DNA from: Gelidibacter pelagius | GTDB taxonomy: Bacteria; Bacteroidota; Bacteroidia; Flavobacteriales; Flavobacteriaceae | Direction: 5' to 3' | DNA length: 64,000 nt | Assembly (NCBI RefSeq): GCF_017581925.1 | Contig: NZ_JAGEVG010000012.1 | Location: 62,001-126,000 of the forward strand | Shown here: positions 52,426-61,231 of the stretch, piece after piece | Layout of the letters: each line of letters starts with the position of its first letter | Numbering within the stretch: position 1 is the first letter of the stretch | Translations under genes and position numbers: made by a program | Notes under the pieces: model-generated | Told to the model about the DNA's origin: nothing | The model's database searches: none | The model's input: the letters and a program-made list of their open reading frames with translations, nothing else

Positions 52426-55008
52426 TTGTTTAAAAAGCACCTGCTTTTCTGTGTTACATTTCTGTTTTTCTGTATGCCATGGAGTTGGTCACAAAATGGT
52501 CCACCTATTATTGATGCTGTTGGCGATCAGGTCTATTGCCCAATGACCCAAATTCCGGTCACTACCTATTTCAATATTACCGATCCTGAGAATTCTGGTA
52601 TTCGAGAATTGTTCATCCAAATATCTACGGGTTATGCCGTTAATGAGGATCGATTGTCATTGACGGGTACGCATCCCCATGTCGAAACGTCATGGAATAA
52701 TACACAAGGTAAGTTAACACTTTCAGGGGTGGGTAATACACTTATACCTTATCCTGATTTGATAAATGCCGTAAGGGACGTTGTGTTTGAAAGCAATTCA
52801 GCGTCAATTTCTGGTGATCGATATTTTTCGTTTACGATAGGAAATGCGAATTACCTGCCATCAACTGGACATTATTATGAGTTTATTCCCTCGGTAGGCA
52901 TCACTTGGAGAGAAGCGGTAGTTGCAGCATCCAACTTGACTTATTACGGTCTGCAAGGCTATTTAGCAACTATTGGTTCTTCTGAAGAAGCACAATTGGC
53001 AGGAGAGCAGGCTTCAGGCGCGGGATGGATAGGAGGTACGGACGAGGATGAAGAAGGGGTTTGGAAATGGGCGACCGGACCAGAAGCTGGGGACGTGTTT
53101 TGGATCGGGGCTGCCAATGGCTCAGCACCACCAGGCCAGTACGCCAATTGGAACACTGGGGAACCTAATAATTTGGGCGGTGAGGATTATGTACATATCA
53201 CTGCACCTAATGTGGGTTTGCGTGGCTCTTGGAACGATTTAAGTAACACAGGAAGCACTAGTGGAGATTTTCAACCCAAAGGTTTTATTGTGGAATATGG
53301 AGGGATGCCAGATGACCCTGAGATTGATATCTCTGGCAGTACGAAGATTACGATAAACACAACGCTCCAAGCCATCAATCTACCTTCGCCAACTCTTCTT
53401 TTTATGGAATGTGATTCCGATGCGGATGGTGATCCTGCCAATGGTTTTACGACCTTTGATCTTAATTTTTATATGCCTGATTTGCTAAATGGGAGCGCGG
53501 TATCAGACTTTGATTTCAACTTTTATACGGATTCAAACTATACGGATCTTATTTCTGACCCTTCTAATTATACAAATACAGTTCAAGACGGTCAGCCCAT
53601 TTATGTCCGTATTTTCAATGATGAATTCGGTACCTGTTCCATAGATACTTCTATTTCGGTAGGAGTTGCCAAATTGCCCGTAGTGCCAAATGAAATTACT
53701 TATCAAAATTGTGATGAAGACGGCATTGCTGACGGGTTTACGGATTTTAATTTGGATGAAATTGATGGACTATTGAATACGAACAATGCTTCAGGTTTAA
53801 GCATCAGCTATCATTTAACAGAATTGGATGCCAATCAAAATACATCATCTTTAAATCCTTTGTCATTTAACAATTCTATAGCTTCAACCATTTATGCACG
53901 TGTTGAAAATGCTGAGGGTTGCTATACTGTATCAACCATTAATCTACAAGTGTCTACGACTTCTTTTCCTGAAAATCACCTTCAAACCTTGGAGGTTTGT
54001 GATGATGACGGGATGAACGATGGCTTTAATGAGTTCGATTTGAGAGCAAATGAAAGACAGTTTTTATTCCAATTCCCAACGGGTCAAAATTTAAGTGTCC
54101 ATTATTACGAGGATTTTAAAGATGCGCAATTGAATCAAAATGAAATTCAGAATACTTCAAGTTACGTAAACAGAACTGCATTTTCACAAACAATCCATGT
54201 CAGGGTTCAAAGTGCAGACAACGGCGATTGTTTTGGGGTTGGTTCGCACTTGCAATTAAAAGTAAACCCTCTACCCGAATTTAGCGTATCTCAATCGGAG
54301 GGATTGTGCTTAAATGGTGACCCTATTGTTCTAACAATCGAAAACCCTACCGGAAATTATAGTTATGTCTGGACCAACGCGTCGAACGAAATTATCAGTA
54401 CATCAGCAACTGCAGCTGTTACAACCGCAGGAACGTATACCATTATAGCGAGCTCAGATGGCTGTGACTCCTTGCCAATCAACTACATTGTTGAAGCATC
54501 AGAAATCGCTAACTTAACAGATGTTAGTATTTCTATTGCTGACTTGTCAAATTCCAAAACCATCACTATTGATACCAGTATTTTGGGCGCTGGCGATTAT
54601 GAATATTCTTTAGGAAATAGGTATGGTCCCTATCAGGATTCGCCCACTTTTACAAACGTTTCCGCTGGTGTTTATTCGTTTTATGTGAACGACAAAAATG
54701 GTTGTGGAATTGCTGAGACAAAAGTATATGTGATGGGGTTTCCAAAATACTTTACACCAAACGATGACGGTTTTAACGATAGATGGAATATTGAAGGTTT
54801 TGAAGGACAGTTTTCTGCACAATCCTATATTGAAATTTATGATCGCTATGGGACGTTTCTTGCGCGAATTCAACCCAATGGATTAGGTTGGGATGGCACC
54901 TATAAAGGCCAACCTTTGCAGGCTACTGATTATTGGTACTTAGCACAATTTTTAGATGATGAAGGTCAAACGCGGAATTATGAAGGCCATTTTAGTTTGA
55001 TTAGATGA
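52426..55008 (+). CDS. Large secreted protein: C-type-lectin-like domain plus T9SS type B (gliding motility-type) sorting domain
   Basis: 860 residues. The start appears to be TTG (FKKHLLFCVTFLFFCMPWSWSQ signal); an ATG upstream is closed by a stop after three codons. After a cadherin-like stretch (about 30-140), a C-type lectin fold spans about 145-295: YYEFIPSVGITWREAVVAAS, GWIGGTDEDEEGVWKWATGP and NWNTGEPNNLGGEDYVHI. Then Bacteroidota repeats with ECDSDADGDPANGFTTFDL, NCDEDGIADGFTDFNLDEID and CDDDGMNDGFNEFDLR (acidic, possibly calcium binding). It ends FPKYFTPNDDGFNDRWNI...YEGHFSLIR, a CHU_C/type B sorting domain. Probably a carbohydrate-binding surface adhesin. Confidence 0.85.
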   Translation: MFKKHLLFCVTFLFFCMPWSWSQNGPPIIDAVGDQVYCPMTQIPVTTYFNITDPENSGIRELFIQISTGYAVNEDRLSLTGTHPHVETSWNNTQGKLTLSGVGNTLIPYPDLINAVRDVVFESNSASISGDRYFSFTIGNANYLPSTGHYYEFIPSVGITWREAVVAASNLTYYGLQGYLATIGSSEEAQLAGEQASGAGWIGGTDEDEEGVWKWATGPEAGDVFWIGAANGSAPPGQYANWNTGEPNNLGGEDYVHITAPNVGLRGSWNDLSNTGSTSGDFQPKGFIVEYGGMPDDPEIDISGSTKITINTTLQAINLPSPTLLFMECDSDADGDPANGFTTFDLNFYMPDLLNGSAVSDFDFNFYTDSNYTDLISDPSNYTNTVQDGQPIYVRIFNDEFGTCSIDTSISVGVAKLPVVPNEITYQNCDEDGIADGFTDFNLDEIDGLLNTNNASGLSISYHLTELDANQNTSSLNPLSFNNSIASTIYARVENAEGCYTVSTINLQVSTTSFPENHLQTLEVCDDDGMNDGFNEFDLRANERQFLFQFPTGQNLSVHYYEDFKDAQLNQNEIQNTSSYVNRTAFSQTIHVRVQSADNGDCFGVGSHLQLKVNPLPEFSVSQSEGLCLNGDPIVLTIENPTGNYSYVWTNASNEIISTSATAAVTTAGTYTIIASSDGCDSLPINYIVEASEIANLTDVSISIADLSNSKTITIDTSILGAGDYEYSLGNRYGPYQDSPTFTNVSAGVYSFYVNDKNGCGIAETKVYVMGFPKYFTPNDDGFNDRWNIEGFEGQFSAQSYIEIYDRYGTFLARIQPNGLGWDGTYKGQPLQATDYWYLAQFLDDEGQTRNYEGHFSLIR

Positions 55009-55028
55009 TGAAGTATGAATTTAAGTCT

Positions 55029-55529
55029 TTATGTTTCCGTTGGTTCTGTGATTTCTATATCACGCTCCCAGCCTTCATGCTGCAGAACAATCTTTTCAAA
55101 GGCCGTGCAAGCTCCATTGGCATCGAGTTCTGGTAAAGCTTGATATTCTGATACCCAACAACGGTAGACTTTATAAGATATAACTAAGCTCCCTTGCATA
55201 TTGAAAAGATCAATGATGATATCTTTTCTGTTTTTAGCTAAGGAGGTAGCTGTATCTCCAGCCAAATTAAATACTAAATTTGCCCAGTCTTCAAATGCAG
55301 TATCATGTGAAAGACCACGCTCAAGCGTAATTGGCTCAAAAGTTGTTATTCCGGGTGATAGTCTAAAGCTACTCGCGTCACCTCCATCCCGATGCTGTAG
55401 AGGTGCTGTGATACGCGTCAAGGCACTTACTTTTGTAACAGCAGCAATATATTTGCCATCCCATCTTACTCTAAATTTAAAATTTTTATAAGGGTCTAAT
55501 CGATAATTGTTTACGCTGAACATTGCCAT
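55029..55529 (-). CDS. T4 gp19-type phage tail-tube/contractile-injection tube-like protein, orphan
   Basis: 166 residues. DPYKNFKFRVRWDGKYIAAV near 12, HRDGGDASSFRLSPGITTFEPITLERGL near 47 and AFEDWANLVFNL near 79 fit the T4-like tail-tube family (also found in extracellular contractile injection systems). No sheath, baseplate, terminase or AAA gene stands within 8 kb on either side, so this is an isolated tube gene. Possibilities are a domesticated tube protein, a remnant, or a substrate of an injection system encoded elsewhere. Convergent with the lectin gene. Confidence 0.78.
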   Translation of the reverse strand: MAMFSVNNYRLDPYKNFKFRVRWDGKYIAAVTKVSALTRITAPLQHRDGGDASSFRLSPGITTFEPITLERGLSHDTAFEDWANLVFNLAGDTATSLAKNRKDIIIDLFNMQGSLVISYKVYRCWVSEYQALPELDANGACTAFEKIVLQHEGWERDIEITEPTET

Positions 55530-55595
55530 GAGTGCTTCATTTTAAATTAATGATACTCTAAAGTACAATAAGTTAATAAGTTATCCAAAACGACT

Positions 55596-56279
55596 TTAAT
55601 CCTTACTCTTTAATAAACCAATAATTTCTTTCACTCCTTTTGTTGCCGTTTCAGCAATCACAATTAAACTCCCCCGGCTATCCATAGCAGGTTTTGGATC
55701 TATAAAATAGGTAGGTGTTCCTTCGGGTACATAGTGCATTAAGCTCGCTGCAGGATACACTTGCATTGAAGTTCCAATAATGACTAAAATATCCGCAGTA
55801 GCACAAACTTCCATAGCAATATCCATATTAGGAACCATTTCTCCAAACCATACAATGTGTGGTCTTAATTGATGCCCTTTGGGGCAGGTGTCTCCCAATT
55901 TAATATCGCCCTGGTGTTCAAAATAACTGAGTTCATCAATTACGTTTCTGACTTTTAGCAATTCGCCATGAAGATGAATAACATTGGAGCTGCCGGCGCG
56001 TTCATGCAAATCGTCCACATTCTGAGTGATAATAGACACCTTATAATCTTTTTCGAGCGATGCCAAATCAAAATGTGCAGCGTTAGGTTCTACAGTTAGC
56101 AATTGTCTTCTCCTTTGATTGTAAAAATCAAGTACCAACTCAGGATTGTCTTGAAATCCTTCTGGTGTTGCAACCTGCATCACATCATGGCCTTCCCATA
56201 ATCCATCAGCGTCTCTAAAGGTTTTAATTCCACTCTCGGCACTCATACCTGCGCCAGTAAGTACAACAATATGTTTCAT
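55596..56279 (-). CDS. NAD-dependent deacylase, class III sirtuin
   Basis: 227 residues. Rossmann NAD motif VLTGAGMSAESGIKTFRD at 6-23, TQNVDDLHERAG near 80 and catalytic His in VIHLHGELL near 101. DFYNQRRRQL near 51-60 carries the Tyr-x-x-Arg pair that marks desuccinylases and demalonylases. The zinc-binding Cys quartet is missing except one Cys, as common in this class. It removes acyl groups from lysine. Divergent from trmH. Confidence 0.92.
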   Translation of the reverse strand: MKHIVVLTGAGMSAESGIKTFRDADGLWEGHDVMQVATPEGFQDNPELVLDFYNQRRRQLLTVEPNAAHFDLASLEKDYKVSIITQNVDDLHERAGSSNVIHLHGELLKVRNVIDELSYFEHQGDIKLGDTCPKGHQLRPHIVWFGEMVPNMDIAMEVCATADILVIIGTSMQVYPAASLMHYVPEGTPTYFIDPKPAMDSRGSLIVIAETATKGVKEIIGLLKSKD

Positions 56280-56465
56280 GTTTTTATTTTTTTATCTAAT
56301 TCGTTATATAAGCTTCAGATGTTATATGTAACTTCTAATAATAAATGAAAATTTTTAAAAGAAACTAAATTTATGCGACATTTGAATCTTTAATAGGTAA
56401 AACACCACTCAACTTGGGTGTGCATTATTTTTGTTTTGTTACTTTGCCCAATATAGCCTATTTCA

Positions 56466-57131
56466 ATGATTGATCTCAGACTTTTAGAACATTTAGAATC
56501 CCAGCTTACACCAGAACGGAAAGCACGATTTGATGCAGTACTTTCAAATCGGACCAAACATTTCACGGTTGCTACCGAAGACGTTTACCAGTTGCATAAC
56601 ACGAGCGCCGTGATTAGGAGTTGTGATGTGTTTGGAATTCAGGAGGTGCATATTGTGGAAGAGCGGAACTCTAAGCGCATTGATCGGGAAATCGCAATGG
56701 GTTCGCAAAAGTGGGTGGATTTGAAGCGATTCCATACGGTCATTGACTGCATCAAAAGCTTAAAAGAAAATGGTTATCAAATTGTGGCAACAACACCACA
56801 TGAAAACGATCAGCTGCTTGCGGACTTTGATATAAATCGAAAATCCTGTTTCTTCTTCGGACGGGAAACTGAAGGCCTTTCCAAAGAGGTATTAGAGGCT
56901 GCAGATTGTTTTTTGAAAATACCAATGGTAGGCTTTACTGAGAGCTTGAATATTTCAGTTTCGGCAGCTATTATTTTACAGGAGGTCACCAACAAGCTGC
57001 GGCAATCGGATGTAGAATGGCAATTGTCTGAACATGAACAGTTGGAGAAGCGTATGGATTGGGTGTCAAAAACCCTAAAAAGTTATGATGGGATTGTAGC
57101 AAGGTACTATCAAGAAACAAATTCTACTTAG
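56466..57131 (+). CDS. trmH: tRNA (guanosine(18)-2'-O)-methyltransferase
   Basis: 221 residues of the SPOUT superfamily. RTKHFTVATEDVYQLHNTSAVIRSCD near 28 opens the N-terminal part; NISVSAAIILQEVTNKLRQSD near 163 lies in the SAM-binding knot with FFGRETEGLSKEVL near 134 and IPMVGFTESLNIS near 153. It methylates G18 of tRNA D-loops. The last 8 nt overlap the convergent CarboxypepD_reg gene tail-to-tail. Confidence 0.93.
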   Translation: MIDLRLLEHLESQLTPERKARFDAVLSNRTKHFTVATEDVYQLHNTSAVIRSCDVFGIQEVHIVEERNSKRIDREIAMGSQKWVDLKRFHTVIDCIKSLKENGYQIVATTPHENDQLLADFDINRKSCFFFGRETEGLSKEVLEAADCFLKIPMVGFTESLNISVSAAIILQEVTNKLRQSDVEWQLSEHEQLEKRMDWVSKTLKSYDGIVARYYQETNST

Positions 57132-57900
57132 AGCGGCGCTGGCTTCTGCTCAGTATCTTATATTCTTCATAGCATTCATTGATGGCATCCAAGATCTGAA
57201 GATCATTTGCTGTTTGGATAAACTCCCTTGAATAGTTACACTGACTTACGATTTCATCTAAATCTATCCTATCTACTTCTAATAATACCATAAGCATTTC
57301 ACGATCAAAACGAGACGCTAACAAGTTTCTGATTTCATCGTCCTTTTTCATTTGTTTCAACTTCTGCAGCTCTCTCGGTTTCTTTCCAAACATATTATAT
57401 AAAAAGTCGGCAGGATTAAAGAGGGCACCTAAAACCTTGTTCACAGCACCGGTGTTACTTCCTGCTTCGTATCCTGTTGTTGATAAGCCCGAAATGCTAT
57501 ATCTATAATTGGTTTTAACGGGAACTTGCTTAATATCAATCTCTAAATAACCTGTAAGACGCAATTGATTCACAACCACTTCCTCTAATGCAAGCGCAAG
57601 TTCTGTCATTTCAATTCTGGTTTCACCAAATTTCAACCAATCGTTTGTCACTCTTACCTTAATGGATTTATAGCCTAAAAATGAGAAATGCAAAGTGTCA
57701 TTTGCAGTTGCTTTTATCTCAAATTCACCTTCACTGTTAGTAGTAGTGCCAACAACTTGATTTAAGTTGACAATATTTACGCTTTCCAATATGTCGTTGG
57801 TACTCGTGCTATAGACGACACCCTTAACAGCGGTTGGTTCCTGTGCCACACTTAGTGTAGAAATGAAGAAAAAAGCAGTAAGTATTAGTAGGTGCCTCAT
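57124..57900 (-). CDS. Secreted protein with carboxypeptidase-like regulatory domain
   Basis: 258 residues from the ATG at 57900 (MRHLLILTAFFFISTLSVAQ). The CarboxypepD_reg-like beta-sandwich (about 22-110): VKGVVYSTSTNDILESVNIV, GTTTNSEGEFEIKATANDTL and FLGYKSIKVRV. It lacks a TonB barrel. The C-terminal part is helical and basic (ELQKLKQMKKDDEIRNLLASR), ending RSQRRSK. Similar short proteins are common in Flavobacteriaceae; function unknown. A longer frame adds 28 residues with another hydrophobic stretch and is less likely. Confidence 0.78.
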   Translation of the reverse strand: MRHLLILTAFFFISTLSVAQEPTAVKGVVYSTSTNDILESVNIVNLNQVVGTTTNSEGEFEIKATANDTLHFSFLGYKSIKVRVTNDWLKFGETRIEMTELALALEEVVVNQLRLTGYLEIDIKQVPVKTNYRYSISGLSTTGYEAGSNTGAVNKVLGALFNPADFLYNMFGKKPRELQKLKQMKKDDEIRNLLASRFDREMLMVLLEVDRIDLDEIVSQCNYSREFIQTANDLQILDAINECYEEYKILSRSQRRSK

Positions 57901-58023
57901 TGGTTTATTTATGCGATAAAAATAAGAAACAAAACTCACAAACCTGTTGAAACCATAGAAAATTGATATAATATTAACTTTCAATGGCAGGGATTGGGTT
58001 TTAGCTGGGAGGGATTAAGGATG

Positions 58024-58044
58024 AGTTCAAAGTTCAAAGTTCCC
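58024..58044. repeat. Heptad array H, short (3 units)
   Basis: Units AGTTCAA, AGTTCAA, AGTTCCC, running directly into the GC-rich element at 58042. Two further similar heptads, AGTTTTG and AATTCTG (58127-58140), stand on the far side of the second GC-rich copy. Confidence 0.65.
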
Positions 58045-58050
58045 GCCTTC

Positions 58051-58123
58051 GCTAACGCTGCGGGCGGGCAGGCAGAGTATAGAGTTTTGGTCTTAGCTAA
58101 CGCTGCGGAGGGGCAGGCAGAGT
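58051..58123. repeat. GC-rich element, two 28-nt direct copies
   Basis: 58051-58078 and 58096-58123 share 26 of 28 bases (both begin GCTAACGCTGCGG and end GGGCAGGCAGAGT), 45 nt apart. The first forms a hairpin with CCCGC at 58042. Related GC-rich elements stand at 24847-24877, 60559-60596 and 61847-61864. Confidence 0.8.
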
Positions 58124-58310
58124 TTGAGTTTTGAATTCTGATCATGTTGGAGTTCGGCCCAAGATTATTTGGGAGTTATGAAGAACGGATGAAAACTACA
58201 AACGCTCTGCAGCTCGGTGATAAATAGGCGCGAAATAGAAGAGAGCTTCCAATTGAAAACCTTTAACTGATAATTTCTTACCCAATTCTTTTAAAAAACT
58301 CACTAAATAA

Positions 58311-58346
58311 AAAAACGAAGTGAAAAATTTAAATTTCCCACTTCGT
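58311..58346 (-). terminator. Terminator of the DEAD-box helicase gene
   Basis: Read on the minus strand, ACGAAGTG and CACTTCGT pair around a 16-nt AT-rich loop, then TTTTTTT. It lies about 95 nt past the helicase stop. Confidence 0.75.
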
Positions 58347-58390
58347 TATATTTACATTTCTAAGCTCTAAGCGATAAGTTCCGGTCTTCT

Positions 58391-58439
58391 GTCATCGGTC
58401 AACCGTCAACTCGCAACCCAACTTCAAACTTCCAACTCT
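58391..58439. repeat. Heptad array I (7 units) abutting the helicase stop
   Basis: Units GTCATCG, GTCAACC, GTCAACT, CGCAACC, CAACTTC, AAACTTC, CAACTCT. It ends at the stop codon of the DEAD-box gene. Confidence 0.7.
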
Positions 58440-60316
58440 TATCTTCTCGACTGTCTAGGTCTTGAAAAACTGGCTTCACCTGATTTTTCAGCTACCCCGG
58501 CACGTCTGTCACGTCTGTTTGGGCCTGAACTATCTCCTGAGCGTCTCGGTCTTGACGCATCTGAACTTCTTCTTCCTGAAGATTTAAAATCACCTCCAGA
58601 ACGTCTTTCACCACGTGGTTTGAAGTCGCCATCTGAGCGTCTTCCTCCGCCTCCGGAACGTCTTTTGTTTCTGCTTGTAGCTCCGCCTTGATCTTGACTG
58701 ACCTCAACATTCACAAATCGTCCATTATGCTTATAGTCATTGAAAAAAGCCAATACTTTTTCTTGTAATCCTTTTTCGGTATTAAAGAAGGAAAAACTGT
58801 CCTTAACATCAACTTTAAAGACGTCATCTCTTCCCAGTTCCAAAATTTCCTTTAAGAAATCCTTCAAGCTCATCCAATCATAACCGTCTTTTTTACCAAC
58901 ATTGATAAAGTAACGCGATGAATCATCATTGCCTCCAAAACTACGACCAAAATCTCTACCTGAATCGCCATCTCTATCACTTCCGCGAGATTCAGGTACC
59001 GATAGGTTTTTCGATTTATTGTAGTAGTTAAAGAATCGTGTGAATTCTACAGAGAAGAACTTTTGAATCAGTTCGTCTTTAGAAGTGTCCTCGAACAACT
59101 CGTTAATACTGGTAAGATATTTTTCAATCTCAGGATTGATTTCTGTCGTGTGGATTTTATTTGCCAAAGACATCAATTGTACTTCACAAATTTCCATTCC
59201 GTCAGGAATATCCTTTCTAACAAAGCTCTTATTGATGATACGCTCAATGCTTTTGATTTTGCGCAATTCACTTTTAGAAACGATTACTATGGAAACTCCA
59301 GTTTTACCTGCACGACCTGTTCTACCTGAACGGTGGGTATAAGTTTCAATTTCATCCGGCAATTGGTAATTGATAACATGGGTGATGTTATCTACATCAA
59401 TCCCACGAGCAGCCACATCAGTAGCCACCAACATCTGAATTTGGTTTTTACGGAAAGAATTCATGACCATATCACGTTGGTTCTGGCTCAAATCGCCATG
59501 TAAAGCACCAGCGCTATAACCATCTTCTATCAATTGTTCCGCTACCTTTTGCGTATCGCGTTTGGTACGACAAAAAATTACTGAGAAAATATCAGGATTT
59601 GCATCGGCCAAACGTTTTAAAGCTTGGTAACGGTCACGAGAATTTACTAAATAATATTCATGTGATACTTGATTGGTACTTTCATTTTTATTACCAACTG
59701 TAATTTCAACTGGCGAATTCATGAATTTTTTCGCAATGTTTGAAACTTCTTTTGGCATGGTTGCAGAAAACAACCAGGTGTTCTTATCTTTAGGAGAATG
59801 GGAAAGAATATCCGTAATATCCTCATAAAAGCCCATGTTCAACATTTCATCAGCCTCATCAAGGACTGCGTATTCAATTTTAGAGATGTCCACCATATTA
59901 CGGTTGATCATGTCTTTCATACGTCCTGGAGTGGCAACGATAATTTGTGCGCCTCTTTTAACTTCTCTTGCTTGGTCACTAATGCTTGCACCACCATAAA
60001 TAGCGGCAACATTAAATCCTTTGCAATATTTTCCGTAATTTTTTAATTCGTTGGTAATTTGTAAACAAAGTTCACGAGTAGGAGAGAGGATCAAGCCTTG
60101 GGTTGTTCTGCTCTCTATGTTGATTTTTTGCAACATTGGAAAACCAAAAGCAGCAGTTTTACCTGTTCCTGTTTGTGCTAAGGCCACTAAATCAGTGTCT
60201 TGTTCTAATAAAATTGGAATTGCTTTTGCTTGGACATCACTTGGCGTAATAAAGCCAATATCAGTAATAGCCCGTAATAGGTCATCATTAAGACCTAAAT
60301 CTTGGAATGTGTTCAT
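58439..60316 (-). CDS. DEAD-box RNA helicase (CsdA/DeaD-like) with RGG-type tail
   Basis: 625 residues. Q motif GLNDDLLRAITDIGFITPSDVQAKAIP at 7-33 (in order), Walker A AQTGTGKTAAFGFP near 52, DEAD box AVLDEADEMLNMG near 152, SAT near 185 and HRSGRTGRAGKTG near 328. A DbpA-type RNA-binding domain (GRDDVFKVDVKDSFSFFNTE near 493) and a basic, Gly/Arg/Ser-rich tail (about 545-625) follow. It remodels ribosomes or mRNA, often in the cold. The 5' leader is structured, see 60350-60415. Confidence 0.93.
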   Translation of the reverse strand: MNTFQDLGLNDDLLRAITDIGFITPSDVQAKAIPILLEQDTDLVALAQTGTGKTAAFGFPMLQKINIESRTTQGLILSPTRELCLQITNELKNYGKYCKGFNVAAIYGGASISDQAREVKRGAQIIVATPGRMKDMINRNMVDISKIEYAVLDEADEMLNMGFYEDITDILSHSPKDKNTWLFSATMPKEVSNIAKKFMNSPVEITVGNKNESTNQVSHEYYLVNSRDRYQALKRLADANPDIFSVIFCRTKRDTQKVAEQLIEDGYSAGALHGDLSQNQRDMVMNSFRKNQIQMLVATDVAARGIDVDNITHVINYQLPDEIETYTHRSGRTGRAGKTGVSIVIVSKSELRKIKSIERIINKSFVRKDIPDGMEICEVQLMSLANKIHTTEINPEIEKYLTSINELFEDTSKDELIQKFFSVEFTRFFNYYNKSKNLSVPESRGSDRDGDSGRDFGRSFGGNDDSSRYFINVGKKDGYDWMSLKDFLKEILELGRDDVFKVDVKDSFSFFNTEKGLQEKVLAFFNDYKHNGRFVNVEVSQDQGGATSRNKRRSGGGGRRSDGDFKPRGERRSGGDFKSSGRRSSDASRPRRSGDSSGPNRRDRRAGVAEKSGEASFSRPRQSRR

Positions 60317-60349
60317 TCGATTTAATAAGTATTTGATTATGTTCTTGTG

Positions 60350-60415
60350 GTGTTACAACAGAAGCGAATCGACATACTAAACCTAAACTCCCAGTAACAC
60401 ATCCTCACCTTGAGG
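60350..60415 (-). promoter_or_regulatory. Structured leader of the DEAD-box helicase mRNA
   Basis: On the minus strand two hairpins fold in the predicted ~110-nt leader: CCTCA-agg-TGAGG (60403-60415) and a longer-range pair GTGTTAC/GTAACAC (60394-60400 with 60350-60356). The design recalls cold-regulated leaders of helicase genes. Confidence 0.5.
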
Positions 60416-60431
60416 AAATTTTTACAAGGTG

Positions 60432-60439
60432 CAAAGGTA
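60432..60439 (-). promoter_or_regulatory. -7 promoter element of the DEAD-box helicase
   Basis: Minus-strand TACCTTTG followed by C, a perfect TAnnTTTG, about 115 nt above the start codon. No TTG at the -33 distance. Confidence 0.5.
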
Positions 60440-60558
60440 CAATTTAATTTATCACATATCCTAATTGTTATGCGGTTGATTTGTAATAAATTCCCACCAG
60501 TGGGTTTTAATAACCCGAAACTTGTCTCGATCAAAAGAACCAGTTCAAATTCATACCT

Positions 60559-60596
60559 CGTGGCCTTGCCCGCCCGTTCCGGTCGGACAGGATCTG
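60559..60596. repeat. GC-rich element between rdgB and the helicase
   Basis: A GC-rich patch with CCTTGCCCGCCCG and CGGTCGGACAGG halves, which partly pair. It stands 11 nt from the rdgB stop. It resembles the elements at 24847 and 58051. Confidence 0.5.
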
Positions 60597-60606
60597 AAGT
60601 TTTCGA

Positions 60607-61182
60607 TTAAATGGTATTCAAAAAATTAACAAGCTGATGCACCGCTTTCCCACGGTGTCCAATACGATTTTTTTCTTCCAAAGATATTTCCGCAAAGGTC
60701 TGGCTATGCCCTTCGGCTTTAAAAATCGGGTCGTATCCAAAGCCTTTTTCACCGCTTTTGCTTTTGGTAATCTCACCCTTGCAAATTCCTGTGAATTGAT
60801 GCTGAAATCCGTGAAGTTCCAATGCAATGACGGTTTTAAATTGTGCTTTCCTATCGGCTGAATACTTAAGGTTTTCAAGAAGTTTTTGAATATTGTCTTC
60901 TGAGTTCCGCTGTTCTCCGGCATACCGAGCAGAATAAACACCTGGCGCCCCGTTAAGTGCGTCCACTTCCAAGCCGGTATCATCGGCAAAACAGTCATAA
61001 CCATAGTGCTTTTTAATGTATGTCGCTTTCTGGACGGCATTACCTTCAATAGTATCTTGAGTTTCAGGTACATCTTCAAAACATCCAATGTCTTCAAGGC
61101 TTAATAGTGTGATGCTTTTTGGAATCAAACTTTGGACCTCCTTGAGTTTGTTGAGATTGTTGGTGGCGAAAACGAGTTGCAT
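60607..61182 (-). CDS. rdgB: Non-canonical purine NTP pyrophosphatase (dITP/XTP)
   Basis: 191 residues of the HAM1/RdgB family. LVFATNNLNKLKEVQSLIP at 3-21, CFADDTGLEVDALNGAPGVYSARYAG near 65-90 (metal and substrate loops), and GEKGFGYDPIFKAEGHSQTFAEIS near 144-167 with the terminal HRGKAV. It removes ITP and XTP from the nucleotide pool. Divergent from the hibernation-factor gene; heptad array J fills the region between them. Confidence 0.96.
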   Translation of the reverse strand: MQLVFATNNLNKLKEVQSLIPKSITLLSLEDIGCFEDVPETQDTIEGNAVQKATYIKKHYGYDCFADDTGLEVDALNGAPGVYSARYAGEQRNSEDNIQKLLENLKYSADRKAQFKTVIALELHGFQHQFTGICKGEITKSKSGEKGFGYDPIFKAEGHSQTFAEISLEEKNRIGHRGKAVHQLVNFLNTI

Positions 61183-61231
61183 AGTTAAGTATTGATCGGT
61201 AAAATTACTTTAATAATTTTGAATTGACCTT

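Larger units (their letters stand above)
57985..58438. other. Repeat-rich intergenic region
   Basis: Holds heptad array H, two copies of a GC-rich 28-nt element, the helicase terminator and heptad array I. No gene is supported. The total non-coding span is about 540 nt from the chosen start at 57900. Confidence 0.7.

Noticed and set aside
60618-61097. 159-codon minus-strand frame overlapping rdgB
   Set aside because: Alternate-frame shadow; the rdgB frame has all family motifs.
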